DNA of 64,000 nucleotides, taken from Oidiodendron maius Zn. Its lineage: Eukaryota > Ascomycota > Leotiomycetes > Myxotrichaceae. This document shows, one piece after another, positions 22,449 to 33,800 of the stretch. The notes beneath the pieces are model-generated. The model had not been told where the DNA came from. It saw only the letters and a list, made by a program, of their open reading frames with translations, and searched no databases. The translations under genes and the position numbers were made by a program. The stretch spans positions 2,714,096 to 2,778,095 of the forward strand of contig KN832872.1 of the NCBI GenBank assembly GCA_000827325.1, in the 5' to 3' direction. The first letter of the stretch is position 1, and the number at the start of each line of letters is the position of its first letter.

Positions 22449-24760
22449 ATCCTTGATTCCCGAATCCTCGGCTCCCGAATCCTCTGCTCCCGAAATCCTG
22501 CAATCCCTCTATCCCTTTAATTCCTTGATCCTTAGAACGATGGACAGAGCAAAGGTCTGCTGATTCCACAAGGAACGAGCGTTTGAAATCGACACGTCTG
22601 TTCCTGGAGAGGTAGGTGAAAAAACGGCGAAAAAGTACAACTGGCGGAGGATCCAGGAACGGACGGGCTATAAATATGATCTGGGAATTTTAACTGTCAC
22701 CAATCAAGTACCCAGTGCCACAGTAAGAAGTCAGTGCCACAGTACTCCGTAAGGAGTCCTGCCAGGGTTGAAGCGACATGGACTATGGTTCTAACTACGA
22801 AGCATTTAGCATCGGTCAACGAGCTGCACCTACCTGTCACACCGCAATTAGCAAGCAGACGGCATGAAAATCCCGATGATTGCACAAAACCGATGAACAC
22901 CAAACTTCTAGACATTGCGACTCCACAACTCCTGAATCTTATAAAATAGGGCTAATTAAATAGAGAAGCCAATGTATCTTCTCCCTGGTTGTTACAACGA
23001 CTCAAGTATTGCGGTGACGTGTTATTATGCTAGAGTCTCGCCTAGTCGATCGATTAGACGTATGCTCATGCCGTCTATTGCCGTAAAGCGTATGGTATGG
23101 CATATTCCAATAACAGAGTGGATCGCTAATATGCACGATGAGACACAAAATCCTGCTAGCGTGTGCACTAGGAATAATCCAATTTTGCACCTGTGTACCA
23201 AGTATGAAAGCAGTTTGTACCTGTTTGCAGGGTCAAATGAGACTCTAAACTCAAAAAGCCTCATCGCCCTCTCCGCCTCCATGCCGAAAACCAACAAGAC
23301 GACGAACGCGTGGGGAAGAGATATTGAAGATGGACGACTCTTACAGAACCCCCCGATCGCACACTCGGCTAGACCGGCCTGCAGGTGACGGAAAATCTGC
23401 CAATATGTCGACCCGGCTTTGAGGTGCTCATGATGAAGCGAATACGAATAAATCTAGATTTTGTCAGTGACTTGTCAGCGACGTCTCAGCCTTTTCCGCA
23501 TGATGCTGCACTACCAAGCTGGTTCCATACAATTTTTCACTCTTCAACTTGCTTAGTGATGAGTATGAATCTGAAAGCTCTTTTCACTTTTCTGTGTGAC
23601 TTCACCGCAGCTTTCCACACTGTGTATAAGTAATTGATACAGAATTCAACTCTTCACCTCTTGGCAGCGACAGATGCAAATTTGTATACGATTCATGGTT
23701 AGCAGAGTGGATCTTGTGGAAGTCAGCACGGCCTTACGCATTCTGGGGTTCAAGACTGCATTCTTGGTATTAGCAATTGTGATCGACCGTTTGGAAATTG
23801 GCGTTACTTGATCTGCAACCAAAGTCTTGGTTGTATTGCATTTCAAGATACACAAAATTCATTCGTCGTCTTACCAGCTGGCAAGAATGTGAGACTGGAG
23901 CTAATCTCGTCATACAATTGTTGTCTCACATTGCAGAATCGTACAGCATATCCTTAAATCTGCATCATGGTAGCCCCACTCGCGTACCTGGTCCGCAAGG
24001 TAGTGAAACATTGAAGTGGGCGGTTTGTGAGATCTGTCCAAAATTTGAGTATATGTAGAAAGTTTGCTTTTGGATCGAACGGTCTTTTGTTACAAATGTA
24101 GGTGTGAGTACCTCAGGGATAGCTCACAGACACAAAAATTCATTTTCGTCCTCGGATACCTGCGTACTAGTTCAATGGACAGTAACTCTCTGTGCAGAGA
24201 TATTTCAGCTCCAATGGATTTAAACCCAGTGAATTGTGTCCAGTAACTTCTCTGTAGCCAGCCACTAAGCTTCATCAGCCATAGGGAATCACTATCAGAT
24301 GGCCTGCTCAGTGGCAGACAGGTGTTGTGCCTATCTTGCCTACCGGCCCATCTTTATTAGTAATATTGCATGACTACACAGACTTAAAAGTATCTGATAG
24401 CTTACAAATCAATGTAAAACATCTCTCGATGCACTATCTTCGCGATTATGTCTTTACCTCGAATACTATTGTAAAGGAAGTGATCCGGAAGACCACTAAG
24501 GCTGGGTGATCTAATAACTGACGATGCTGGAATCTGATAATTAAAGGGACCGGAGTCCGATACCTTATAGAATTGTCAGCTAATCCTTAAGGAATAGCTA
24601 GCAATTATATATAAATTAGAACTATTGGCCTAAAGAAGATGGTGTTTAGTCTCATGAGCACAATGACAGTTATCTTCTCCTCTTATATTCATTATTACAC
24701 TTCTTTTGTTCTGTCCAGTATCCCACTCAGCATATGGCAGAGGCCAATGCCCAGCTTAAT
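22449..24760. other. Gene-poor region, about 2.3 kb
   Basis: No gene could be supported. Short open frames on both strands, the longest 138 codons at 22972-23388 and an overlapping antisense hydrophobic frame, show no motif or plausible intron pattern. Small repeats occur: a 15-bp array at 22458 and a doubled CAGTGCCACAGTA near 22712 and 22732. The region is AT-rich and may hold decayed material. Confidence 0.5.
22458..22502. repeat. 15-bp tandem repeat, three units
   Basis: Units start at 22458, 22473 and 22488 with consensus TCCCGAATCCTCGGC; the third is slightly diverged. It lies in DNA without a recognised gene. Confidence 0.75.
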
Positions 24761-24792
24761 GCGTCTTACCAGCTGAAATGCTGGTAAGACGC
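24761..24792. repeat. Perfect hairpin beside truncated P450
   Basis: GCGTCTTACCAGC at 24761-24773 and its exact reverse complement at 24780-24792 surround a 6-bp loop. The same short word, CACTCAGCATATGG or CACTCAGCATAATGG, flanks it on both sides (about 24724 and 24792). The hairpin lies 22 bp beyond the point where P450 similarity ends, so it may mark a past break or excision. Confidence 0.8.
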
Positions 24793-24814
24793 ACTCAGCA
24801 TAATGGCTCCTATA

Positions 24815-25965
24815 TTACAGGAGGGGGACCGTAATAAGAGACTGGCCCTCTAAGGGTTCTGTAAAAAGTTCAAAAATAACACCGTAGCGACGATGGTTGT
24901 GTAATTCGGGGTCACTGACATCACTGGCATTCTTTCGGGGCATTCCTTGCTCCCTAGCAACCTCTTTTGCAGGACGTGCATGTGCAGCAGCATCTCGTAT
25001 ATAACTATTAGCAAACGTATTAATCTTGCGACAAGCTAAACGAAACAAAACCAACTGCAAGAAACCACAAACGCCCGAGTTTAAGGCAGAGTGCAACATA
25101 GTCGAGGGCAATGTCGAAAGCTGTTCCGAAATCACTCATTAAAACTGCTACGAGCCCAAAAGTCATAAGCCTTTTCGGCACCGCTGAACCCACTAGGTCC
25201 AATATAACCAAGGGTAGCCCAGACGTGCCGAGACCAATGACCAGATTGTCGTTCTTTTCTTGTTTTGAGCAGAGACTTTTCTCTCATTGCCGCTTCGTGC
25301 GACTCTGCACTCGTACCGAACATAAACTCTGTTGCTGCATCTAGCGTAAAGCAGTTGAAGATAGGCAAAATTTATTGCTCAATGGTCCATCCATCTTCAA
25401 TCTCCTCTCCGAGAGCCTCGTAGATATTTCGTATGTGCACATCAAGCTTTGCCACGTTGCGTATCCGCTTAGTTGAGAATTGCGCCCTCAACAAATCCCT
25501 ACTATGTGACCAAGCTTCGCCGCTGCTAGTAAATACACCCTACCCCATTACTGGGCTTAGTACATTTGGCATAGTTTTCGGGCGATGGTAATCCGAAAAG
25601 CTTGTTGATAGCTTGGTTTTAACATTTCTGATTGGATTGTATATATTGTTTTGGTGTCACCAGTTAAGGACTCGACGATAGCATGAGTAGGTCCATTGTC
25701 ACGGCAGACGTTATTCATATAGTTGTTGAACACATCTCTGTGCTGGTGTGTAGTCGCTTCCACTTATGGCTTATGCCTGAGATGAAAGAGCTAGTATCGG
25801 CCCATAATTGCCACTGGCGCTAGCACCATTACACATTTTGGACCCTTGCTCTTGCTTGGCGCATAGAAGTTGAAAAGTATATCGAGGTAGAGGTACAGGG
25901 CCGGTTACAGGGCCAATAATAGAAGAGATATCGCACGGCCTGTTATGCGAGGCCTCAGTTGACAT
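24815..25965 (-). pseudogene. Truncated cytochrome P450 pseudogene, CYP52-like
   Basis: On the minus strand the N-terminal half of a P450 is readable in shifting frames: MDVFNNY-like N-terminal linker, ESLTGDTKTIYTIQSEML, GEAWSHSRDLLRAQFSTKRI, RNIYEALGEEIEDGWTIEQ, an in-frame TAA at 25372-25374, then FTLDAATEFMFGTSAES, a shift to FDIALDYVALCLKLGRLWFL, another to INTFANSYIRDAA. These resemble fungal alkane/fatty-acid hydroxylases of the CYP52 group. The I-helix, ExxR and the heme-binding Cys loop are absent; similarity stops near 24815. At least two frameshifts, one stop and the missing C-terminal half make it non-functional. Confidence 0.75.
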
Positions 25966-26498
25966 CTTGCTCCGCGTTCAATCAGCCCTACCCAGCAACA
26001 TCCATTCTGCCTGAGAAATTGGATATAGGAAAGCTACGAAGGATTCCTTATTTAAATTCATGTGTGTCCTTTCTAAACTGATGATAAAAGCCCGCTATAA
26101 CGCCACATTAGTTTACTGCCCTAGAACCCATAACCCAAGCGGAATTCCATCATAAGATCGAAACGTAAATATCCTAATCCTTAAGGATCGACTCCAACAT
26201 CACTTCACTTTGCCTAATCCTATCCCGACCTACCCAACTCGTAATAAACACAATTCAACGCCAAACAATAGGCACTACTTGCAGCTAGAGAAACTGGCAT
26301 ATGACAAATTGAAGGAAGGAAGAATGGGTAAGTTTATGGTTAGAAAGAAGAGGAGTGAAGAAGTGTCACAGGTACATTGGGCCTAGTGACTCCGATATCG
26401 CAGTGCAATTCGTCCTTCACGATGGAAGATAGACTGTTGTCACTCTCGAGCAGGAACATTAGGACCAAAATAAACATCTCCTTCTATTCCTTTTGCTT
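25966..26498. other. Intergenic region
   Basis: Nothing recognisable; several short AT-rich stretches and scattered TAATCCTTAAGGA-type words. It includes the 3' flank of the six-cysteine secreted protein gene. Confidence 0.5.
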
Positions 26499-27584
26499 CT
26501 AGGCCCGTTGACCAGTCGCGAGACAAGGCGAATTATGGCCATTACAAACTGGTAGGGAATCCACCCATGACTTCGTCGGTTTCTTCTTCCACTCCTTTCC
26601 ATCCCACACCACTGGAGTCCAGGGGTTCTTCTGGTTCTGGGGAAAGTTGGCCTTGACTGGTGGCAACGCGGTCGGGATCCTGGACCGACTCGCGTATAGA
26701 TGCCCCGTGCACCAGAACGCATAGACACTCCAGGAATTGCTACCGAAATCAATGCAGGTGCCAATCATGTCATCTGTAACCTCCTTCAGTACAGCGGGCT
26801 TCCCTTTGCATGCGCCGCTCTGATCCCAGCGTGCGATCAGTGCTCTCGTGCCGTTGGGACATACGGCAGCCTCGTGGATCTTCAAACGTCCGTTTGGCGC
26901 AATTGTTGTACACATGTCCGGCTCGACGGCAACAACGCGGTCCCTTGGGCTGTGGTAGTTGGGTACCCCACACACGCCGTCCGCCACCTGTGCGGCCGTT
27001 GCCTTATGCATCTGGAACAGCTCGTCCTTCCATGCAGGCCGCTCTTGCGTGGGCATCTTGACGATCTCGGTGCCCCCCTGTGCGCGGGCGGCTTCCTCCT
27101 TTGGCTGGCACCGGATCACCATCGACCACGACCCTCGCGGGACATCAGAGATCTTCCTGTTCCAGTATTTCCAGGCGCCGTTTAACAGGCAACGCCCGGC
27201 CTTGGGATTCCGGTTCCGTGGAGTCGGGTCCCAGTAGTTCGGATGTGAGTGCTCGCCAGTGCAGTCGGCCGAAAAAGGATACAACGCCACGTAGGGGGTG
27301 ATGCCGCTGGGACAGTCCCCGGTGGTGTCCAGCCGGACGGTATCGTCCCAGCCGTAGTCCGACGAGAGGCAGACGCCGGGTGCTACGGACATCGAGACGG
27401 GCTCTGTATCGCCATCGGTTCTGCAAGGGTAGTCTGTCGGCGGGTAGATGGTGACTCTGACATTAGAACTATCAAGACTATCTTGCTTGTCTGCGAGCGG
27501 GATCTGCTGGGCTGTGATGAGAGTCGGGATCGTCAGGGCCCACACCACTAGGGCGAGGGCGAGGGTTCGAATGGAGCGTAGCAT
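26499..27584 (-). CDS. Secreted protein with two six-cysteine modules
   Basis: Single-exon protein of 361 aa. Met1 opens a signal peptide (LALALVVWALTIPTLITAQQ). I do not recognise the family. Internally it is duplicated: module 1 has Cys 54, 72, 91, 108, 132 and 159, module 2 has Cys 205, 225, 242, 259, 277 and 292. Matching landmarks occur at the same relative places: APGVC versus EPDMC, DCPSGITPYVALY versus VCPNGTRALIAR, SADCTG versus SGACKG, AGRCLLNG versus IGTCIDFG, and GSWSMVIRC versus NSWSVYAFWC. Twelve paired cysteines in a secreted protein suggest a disulfide-rich wall, effector or adhesion-type role, but this is inference. Base composition is GC-richer than its flanks, as usual for coding DNA here. 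Confidence 0.85.
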   Translation of the reverse strand: MLRSIRTLALALVVWALTIPTLITAQQIPLADKQDSLDSSNVRVTIYPPTDYPCRTDGDTEPVSMSVAPGVCLSSDYGWDDTVRLDTTGDCPSGITPYVALYPFSADCTGEHSHPNYWDPTPRNRNPKAGRCLLNGAWKYWNRKISDVPRGSWSMVIRCQPKEEAARAQGGTEIVKMPTQERPAWKDELFQMHKATAAQVADGVCGVPNYHSPRDRVVAVEPDMCTTIAPNGRLKIHEAAVCPNGTRALIARWDQSGACKGKPAVLKEVTDDMIGTCIDFGSNSWSVYAFWCTGHLYASRSRIPTALPPVKANFPQNQKNPWTPVVWDGKEWKKKPTKSWVDSLPVCNGHNSPCLATGQRA

Positions 27585-29192
27585 TTGAGGCTCTACTCGC
27601 CACAGGCAATGAGATGGGATTGTGGACGAGGGCGTCGATGTCGTCGATATATTCTATGAAGCGTCGTCGTTTGTAGTTGGGTTAGGAAGTGCGTTGGTGT
27701 CGGCTGAGAGGAGCGGAGTGAGCGGCAAAGCTCGTGATCCGAATTGTACGTACACTGTTTTCAATACGAACCCTAAATATTGGTTCGCTTACATCGGCCG
27801 ACAAATTATGCCCTCAATACAGTCTTGGCCGAGGATATCGTGAAGGCAAGGCCACGCGTGAGGTCTGGATCGAGTCGGTTTAGGATCATGGCTTGATTTA
27901 AGGGGTTGCAAGCGCGATGGTGGTTGCAATCAGGCCCTTCTTAAAAATTCATAAGAGTCATGGTCGATAATTGTTTTGATAGTGCCGTTGTTAGGTGAGT
28001 ACGGTAGAGAAGTCCTGGTTACTTACGTATACTTGTGCGCCGCTTACAAGACAAAGCGTATGCAACGATTTGCGCCAATCGCATCTATTTCCGTTCTAGC
28101 AAACCTGCCCCCCTCCTCCCTCTTATCTCCTCCACTAGGATGCTCAGTGTTATGCTGTAGTCTCATTGGCTCTCTATTTAGAAGGAAACCGCTCCTAACT
28201 GTACATAAGTTTGCAGGGCATCGACCTGCACAAGTGATCCCGAAAGGAAGTTACTTGGCCGAGGAGGCTGCAACCGCATTACCGAAGACCACAACTCGCC
28301 ATTATTGGGGCAGAGAGAAATCTTCCGCCTTCCTCTCTACCGAGAAATGTCTTCAATATAGTTCGGAATTCCTGTACAAAGTCAAACGTGCATAACCTCT
28401 ACAGTGGAGAATGGCCCGCAGTTCCTGAGGTGGTTAATTCTCATTGGGTTCTGGTCGTAGTGCCCGACAAGCAGATGGCGAGAAGTAAATAAAGCTTTTG
28501 TCTCCATGGCATAAGAGTCTCGCAACTCACGCTACTTTAGTAGTGGCTGATATTAAGTATTGTCTCCTATCTTCGGAGCAAGCATCCGCCCGCTAATATC
28601 TCGTGCTGCCGTGGAGGTTCTAGAGTGAGTCGGTACTAGTAGACAATAGGGACATTTGCGACAGGGAGTATTACAAAGACACTGAAGATAATTCTGAGCT
28701 TATTGACTCTGAGCTAGCCTCAACGTCTCCAATATATCGCTTGACTAGAATTGAGACCCTACGGTGACAGTCCAGGGGCTCTTGTTGGAGACAACAACAA
28801 GGCTGCGTCTGTCCGTATGGCAATTAAGCATGCTTTATTCACCTCCAGAATTATTCGATATCCAGAACAAATGCCTAAACTCTTGCCGGCTTATCCTCTC
28901 GTCCGATCTATACGTCCAGTCTGTCCCTTGATATGGCTGTCCGAAAAAGAGGCCGGAGCTAGCCGACTCGTGATTTGAATTGAACACCAGGATGGTATTA
29001 TGTCCTGGTGGACTATAGCATTTGCTATGTCGTGATATCTCCTAGCAAACACTGAGCTAGCGTCGTGTGCCTGTATTTGAGAGCTAAAGTTAAAGTGGGA
29101 CGTCGCAGTTACGGAGTCCTCGGTTTGGTTCGTGAAGCTCCCACTTAAAATTTACATAGCATCTGGGAACGGGAATATTCCTATTACCTTAC
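27585..29192. other. Intergenic region, about 1.6 kb
   Basis: Promoter of the six-cysteine protein lies at the left. A 139-codon open frame at 27976-28395 has no recognised domain and poor support. Near 28620-28760 a coding-like fragment (YYKDTEDNSELIDSELA) is bounded by stops and may be a relic. No gene is called. Confidence 0.45.
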
Positions 29193-29438
29193 CTCTGGGA
29201 GTAGTGTGCTGAAAATATCAGACGTATGGGGATCGCCTGAGACGGGGATCTGCCGAGCGCCAAAAGCTGATTGATTGTTGGATGCTGTCACCGAATAAAT
29301 TCGGGATGATGCGTTTTGCCCTCCGTGTTCATATTCATGGGTTAAATCTGATATGGTGTTTCGGGATTCCGGATCGCTTTCTGGAACTCCGATATTAATT
29401 TCGCCACGGCATCTCAGGTCCATATAAGATGCCATCAT
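29193..29438 (-). CDS. Candidate first exon, unknown protein
   Basis: From an ATG at 29438 the minus strand reads 82 codons of well-mixed composition (MDLRCRGEINIGVPESDPES, then SDLTHEYEHGG) and meets a GTAAGG donor at 29192. No downstream exon could be identified. It is divergent from the methyltransferase gene, with 87 bp between the two ATG codons. It could be a real orphan exon, an upstream exon of a gene I failed to follow, or chance. Confidence 0.25.
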
Positions 29439-29525
29439 TCCCTCTTTGCCGCCACTTCCAACATATTGTTAAAAATTCATGATACAATACATACCGAAGT
29501 CTCTACATAAAGCCAAGTATTCAAA

Positions 29526-30335
29526 ATGGCCGCCCAGTCCTCAACCTACACAACCGACCACGCCGCCTCCGTCCTCCGCACTCATAGCTGGCGCAATGCG
29601 GCCAACTCTGCCGGCCACGTTATTCCCCACATTCGACCTAATATGTCAATCCTGGATGTTGGCTGCGGCCCCGGCTCCATCACCATTGATTTCGCTCGCC
29701 TTGTCCCTAATGGTCACGTAACGGGCGTAGAATACGTCCCCGACCCTCTAGAACAAGCCAGGGCTCTCGCATCTGCTCAGGATATAACCAATGTCTTATT
29801 CGAAGTCGGAGATATCCACTCTCTACCATTCCCGGACAATTCATTCGACATAGCCCACGCCCACCAGGTTCTCCAACATATCGCGGATCCCATTCAGGCA
29901 TTGCGAGAGATGCGCCGTGTCGTGAAACCGGGCGGTATCGTGGCATGCCGCGAATCAGCGTCAATGACCTGGTATCCTGACTCGGAGGGGCTGGAAGCAT
30001 GGGATAAGCTGTCGACACGGGTGCGTCATGCAAAGGGCGGAAATCCGAATCCAGGAAGGTATATCCATGTCTGGGCGGAGGAAGCGGGGTTCGCAAGAGC
30101 AAAGATTACCAAGAGCGCTGGCTCGTGGTGTTTCAGTAGTGATGAGGAACGGGAGTATTGGGGCGGTTCGATGGAGGAGAGAGGGAGGTCATCGGGATTT
30201 GTCAAGATGGCTCTTGAAGAAGGATTCTCCACGCAAGAGGAGTTGGAAAAAATAGTGGGAGGATGGGTGGAGTTTCAACAAAATCAGGATGCGTGGTTTG
30301 GACTACTTCATGGAGAGATTATCTGCCTCAAATAA
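29526..30335 (+). CDS. SAM-dependent methyltransferase
   Basis: Single-exon class I methyltransferase of 269 aa, similar in layout to UbiE/COQ5-type enzymes. Motif I is ILDVGCGPGS near residue 42; the acidic end of strand 2 is VEYVPD; a motif II-like EVGDIHSLPFPDNSFD and the post-motif HQVLQHIADPIQALREMRRV with LKPGG-type VVKPGGIV follow. It should transfer a methyl group from S-adenosylmethionine; the substrate cannot be read from the sequence. No partner biosynthetic gene is adjacent: a transposon block begins 290 bp downstream. Start chosen at the first ATG, just after the AATTCATGATACAAT region. Confidence 0.88.
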   Translation: MAAQSSTYTTDHAASVLRTHSWRNAANSAGHVIPHIRPNMSILDVGCGPGSITIDFARLVPNGHVTGVEYVPDPLEQARALASAQDITNVLFEVGDIHSLPFPDNSFDIAHAHQVLQHIADPIQALREMRRVVKPGGIVACRESASMTWYPDSEGLEAWDKLSTRVRHAKGGNPNPGRYIHVWAEEAGFARAKITKSAGSWCFSSDEEREYWGGSMEERGRSSGFVKMALEEGFSTQEELEKIVGGWVEFQQNQDAWFGLLHGEIICLK

Positions 30336-30623
30336 TTAATTGTGCTTGAATTTGGCTTCATTTATGCTTTGGCGGCTCGATATACAGTCTGCATAACATA
30401 CCTCGCTCTAAGGTCTAGGATTGCCGACCTTGGAACTTGGATATTACAGATCGGCTGACCGACAATGAATGTCCTGTGAGCATATTCTTTCTCGGTTATC
30501 CAAAATGGACGAGTGGATAACTTTGCTCAGCTAACAATCCTGAGTCGCAAGCAGACTGCTGTCCTCGTCCGACTCCCCGTTTTCAAGTTCCTCAATTTCT
30601 GCTCTTATTGTCAATAATGTTTA

Positions 30624-30826
30624 TGTGGCTTTACCCATCAGGTAAAGCAATGCATTCAAAGGGTTCAAAATAAAGGTTGTATTCAGTCTAAGGTTCTAAT
30701 ACAGCGCGATCCCATGTAAATATATTCGATCGCTAGCCGGGATGGATTTACCCCTAATCTGGCTGATGAGGGCAGTTACCTTGCCACCAAGGCAACTACT
30801 AGTATATCCTCAAGGATATACCGACA
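30624..30826 (-). repeat. LTR, left copy (3' LTR of the element)
   Basis: 203 bp, ending with ACCGACA on the plus strand. It differs from the right copy at six positions, all transitions. It contains an internal palindrome around GTATATCCTCAAGGATATAC and a hairpin whose arm CAAGGCAAC is complete only in the right copy. Confidence 0.95.
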
Positions 30827-33800
30827 CTGGGCAAACCTAAAAGAAAGAGGTTTTACCCTAGAGACTAGTCCTCGGATTTGGATATAACTTAGTCGTCTTG
30901 AGCCTGTAAACTTCCTCCCTTATCACCTGTATCTATTTGTATATCTACCCGATCCACCCAGCCAATCGTCCCGTCTGTTATATCAAGCCGATTCAAATCA
31001 ATAAAGGTCTTGAGGCTGTTACCAGGCTTCTCCTTTGTTATAGCGTTGGCTATATTATGCTTCCTATCAATCTATACTACTTGTGATATCTCTCTATACT
31101 TGTAGGCTTGTTATAGGCATATTATATCAATCATCAAACGCTTCTTGTATATTGTTCCAAGTTGTACAAGACAATCATAAAGGGATTTCGAGTCAATATA
31201 AATTGTAAGGTCGATTGGTCGTTGTAGGATCTACTGAATCGTTGATTTGATTACTGCTGCATTATTGAAACCTAAGGATATAGTATATAGCTCAGTTGCT
31301 AAGACGCTTCAGGTAACACGCTTGTATTTGACTGAACTCTAGTGGATTATATTCGCCCTGTTATCCTTGTCTACTGTAATAACTATATATCTAATCTGGG
31401 AAGATATATCGTGGTTGTTTGCAAAAGAAGAGTCTATAAAGACTACTACATAAAGGGTCTATAGGTCAAGGGGGATAAAGCGTAGTCCTCTCTTAGAGTG
31501 ATTAAGTTACCAGGATAGCTGTTTATTCAGAAAATCGATCTGTTTATCCGTGATAGTCGAATTAGTTATCTGTACAGTAAAGGAGTATCTGAAGGCCCGC
31601 TCTGGCTGTGATATGGTTGTAATATAGGCTCTATGAGTATGCTGGACAATATAAGAGTTGTAGTCTTTAGCCAATTCGATCTTTGAGATTTAATAGGTCT
31701 GGCTGATTGTAATTGAGTTGTCTGTATTATAAAGCTGAATAACTATACTATTGAAAAGAATAGGTGATATAGTTAGTAACTTCTAGTAAGGCTTTAAAGA
31801 AAAGGTCAAGGCTGCTTCTTCCTTATTAGCCAGGGCAGTATTAGCTAGTAGTAGTATATCATCAGTCTGTATACCAATGACTCTATTACTATACTATAAA
31901 AGAGTCAAGTTAAGGTTGCTTCTGTAGGCGACCTCAAGGTCTTTATAAAGGCTCTGATTGGCTAGAATCTTCTACTACAATAGTATCTTCTAGAAGGGTA
32001 TTGTCCGGCTGGATAGCTGGCTAGATAGCTGGCTAGATAGGTAGCTGAGTTGCTAGTTAAATTGATCCTTCTGGCTATAGGGTTCCAGCCATAGGTTTAT
32101 CTAGTTGGATTGCTAGCTCTAAAGCTGGTGGTTCCTGTAAATACAGCTTTATAACTGTAGTCCTAAACTAGGTAGGTTGTCTGTTAATTTCCACTATAGC
32201 TGTCTCCCCCTTAATTATCAAGAGTTTATATAGTCTATTCTATACCTTCTTGTAAATCCTCCAAACCAATACCTCTAATCTAGCCTCCAAATCATATATA
32301 TTATCGACTTATAGGCTATTGTGCTGTTGTAGAGCGTCTATAACTTATTGATTTACCTGTAGCTTCAAGAGTTCTTAAATAGCTTTCTTGATAGTAGCTA
32401 CTTTCTAGGTAATTAAAAGGGAAAAAGGGTCAGATTTGGATAGTCAAGGATATAAGCCAAATACTAGTAGAGTAGGCACTAGTCTATCAGGTCCTATTAT
32501 ATCATTAACTGCCTTGACTAAGAGTTGTAAAAGGATAGCTTTGCTTGCAGTTATACCTGCTAATTCCTCTGATATCACTTTATATATATAGTATAAAGGT
32601 ATATAATATTGTTCTATAATTCCTATTGATTAAGCTACTTTAGTAGGAACTGCTTTAGTTCAAATACTCAGGATCTAGGCATTCTACTAGAACTTAATAG
32701 CTATAAAGTTAGTTCCTGTATCATAAACTATTAGATCTAGGGATCTCAAGTAGGTATCAATCTAGCAAAATCAAAGTATATCCTATATATATTAAGCTAT
32801 CATGTTTTCAAGCTATCTAGCAGCCTAGAAGCGTATAGCTTTATTAACAATATAGAGGACTAGTGATCCGTTAATATATATTATATCTATATATATAGTG
32901 TAATTGAAAGCAATATCATTATTATAGAGTATGAATTTAAATTGTTGGGGAGCCTAGCTATTCTTCTAGTAAAAGGAACAGTATTTAGTAAGCTTCTAAA
33001 TCAAGCCGAAATGCTAGGGATTATTATACCTAGCCTGATTCAAGATAGAATATAGGTATTCTATAGTTGGGTATCTGAATCGATAATATAGCTAGTATAA
33101 TTCAGGCTCTATAAGGTAGCTGGCTACAGGGTTTCCCTATATAATAAAGGGATATCTATAGTTACGGATAACTAGGTGAGATCCTCCTGGGTAGACAATC
33201 TGATCTATAAGATTATTATAATATACTCCTATCTTATTAAGGTCCTAAAGATAAAGAAGGAAAGGGGTATCTATATCAACTATATAGAATACAGCTGATC
33301 TAATAGGTATATTGAGTATAACTGACCTAATTGAAGTAGTAGTACTAATACCAAAACATACTAAGGTTAATCTAGCGGTTGTAGTATCCAGGATATCAAG
33401 GTTAAACGCTTTTAAGTAAGCTTAATACTAGTTCTTTCCAGCTATAGAGATCTATACTGTACCTGTATTGATTATTATACTAGTAAAGTGGTTGTCTGAA
33501 TACCAAGTCAAGTAGGTTAATGGCTGCTCTGATTGATCAATTCTATAAGCAGTAGTGTTAGTTAAAGTATACTCAAAGGTTTAATTAGCTAGTATATCAA
33601 CTATCTATTAAGCCTACTCTATATTTACTATCCTATATATTATAAGGTAGGTTATAGAATCAGGATTATTTGAATTTAGCTGAGTATCATCTATAATCAA
33701 GGCTTCAAAAGCTTCTTAAAGATCGTCTATATCATCTATATCCTCTAGTTTAGCCATATATTACTAAAAGCTCTTGTCTACTTGGTCAAAACACTATCTT

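Noticed and set aside
22972-23388. 138-codon frame and an overlapping hydrophobic antisense frame
   Set aside because: I considered an RTA1-like or other membrane protein relic, but no family motif or exon partners could be found.
27976-28395. 139-codon frame upstream of the six-cysteine gene
   Set aside because: No recognisable motif, atypical composition, no introns or paralogue hint; not strong enough to call.
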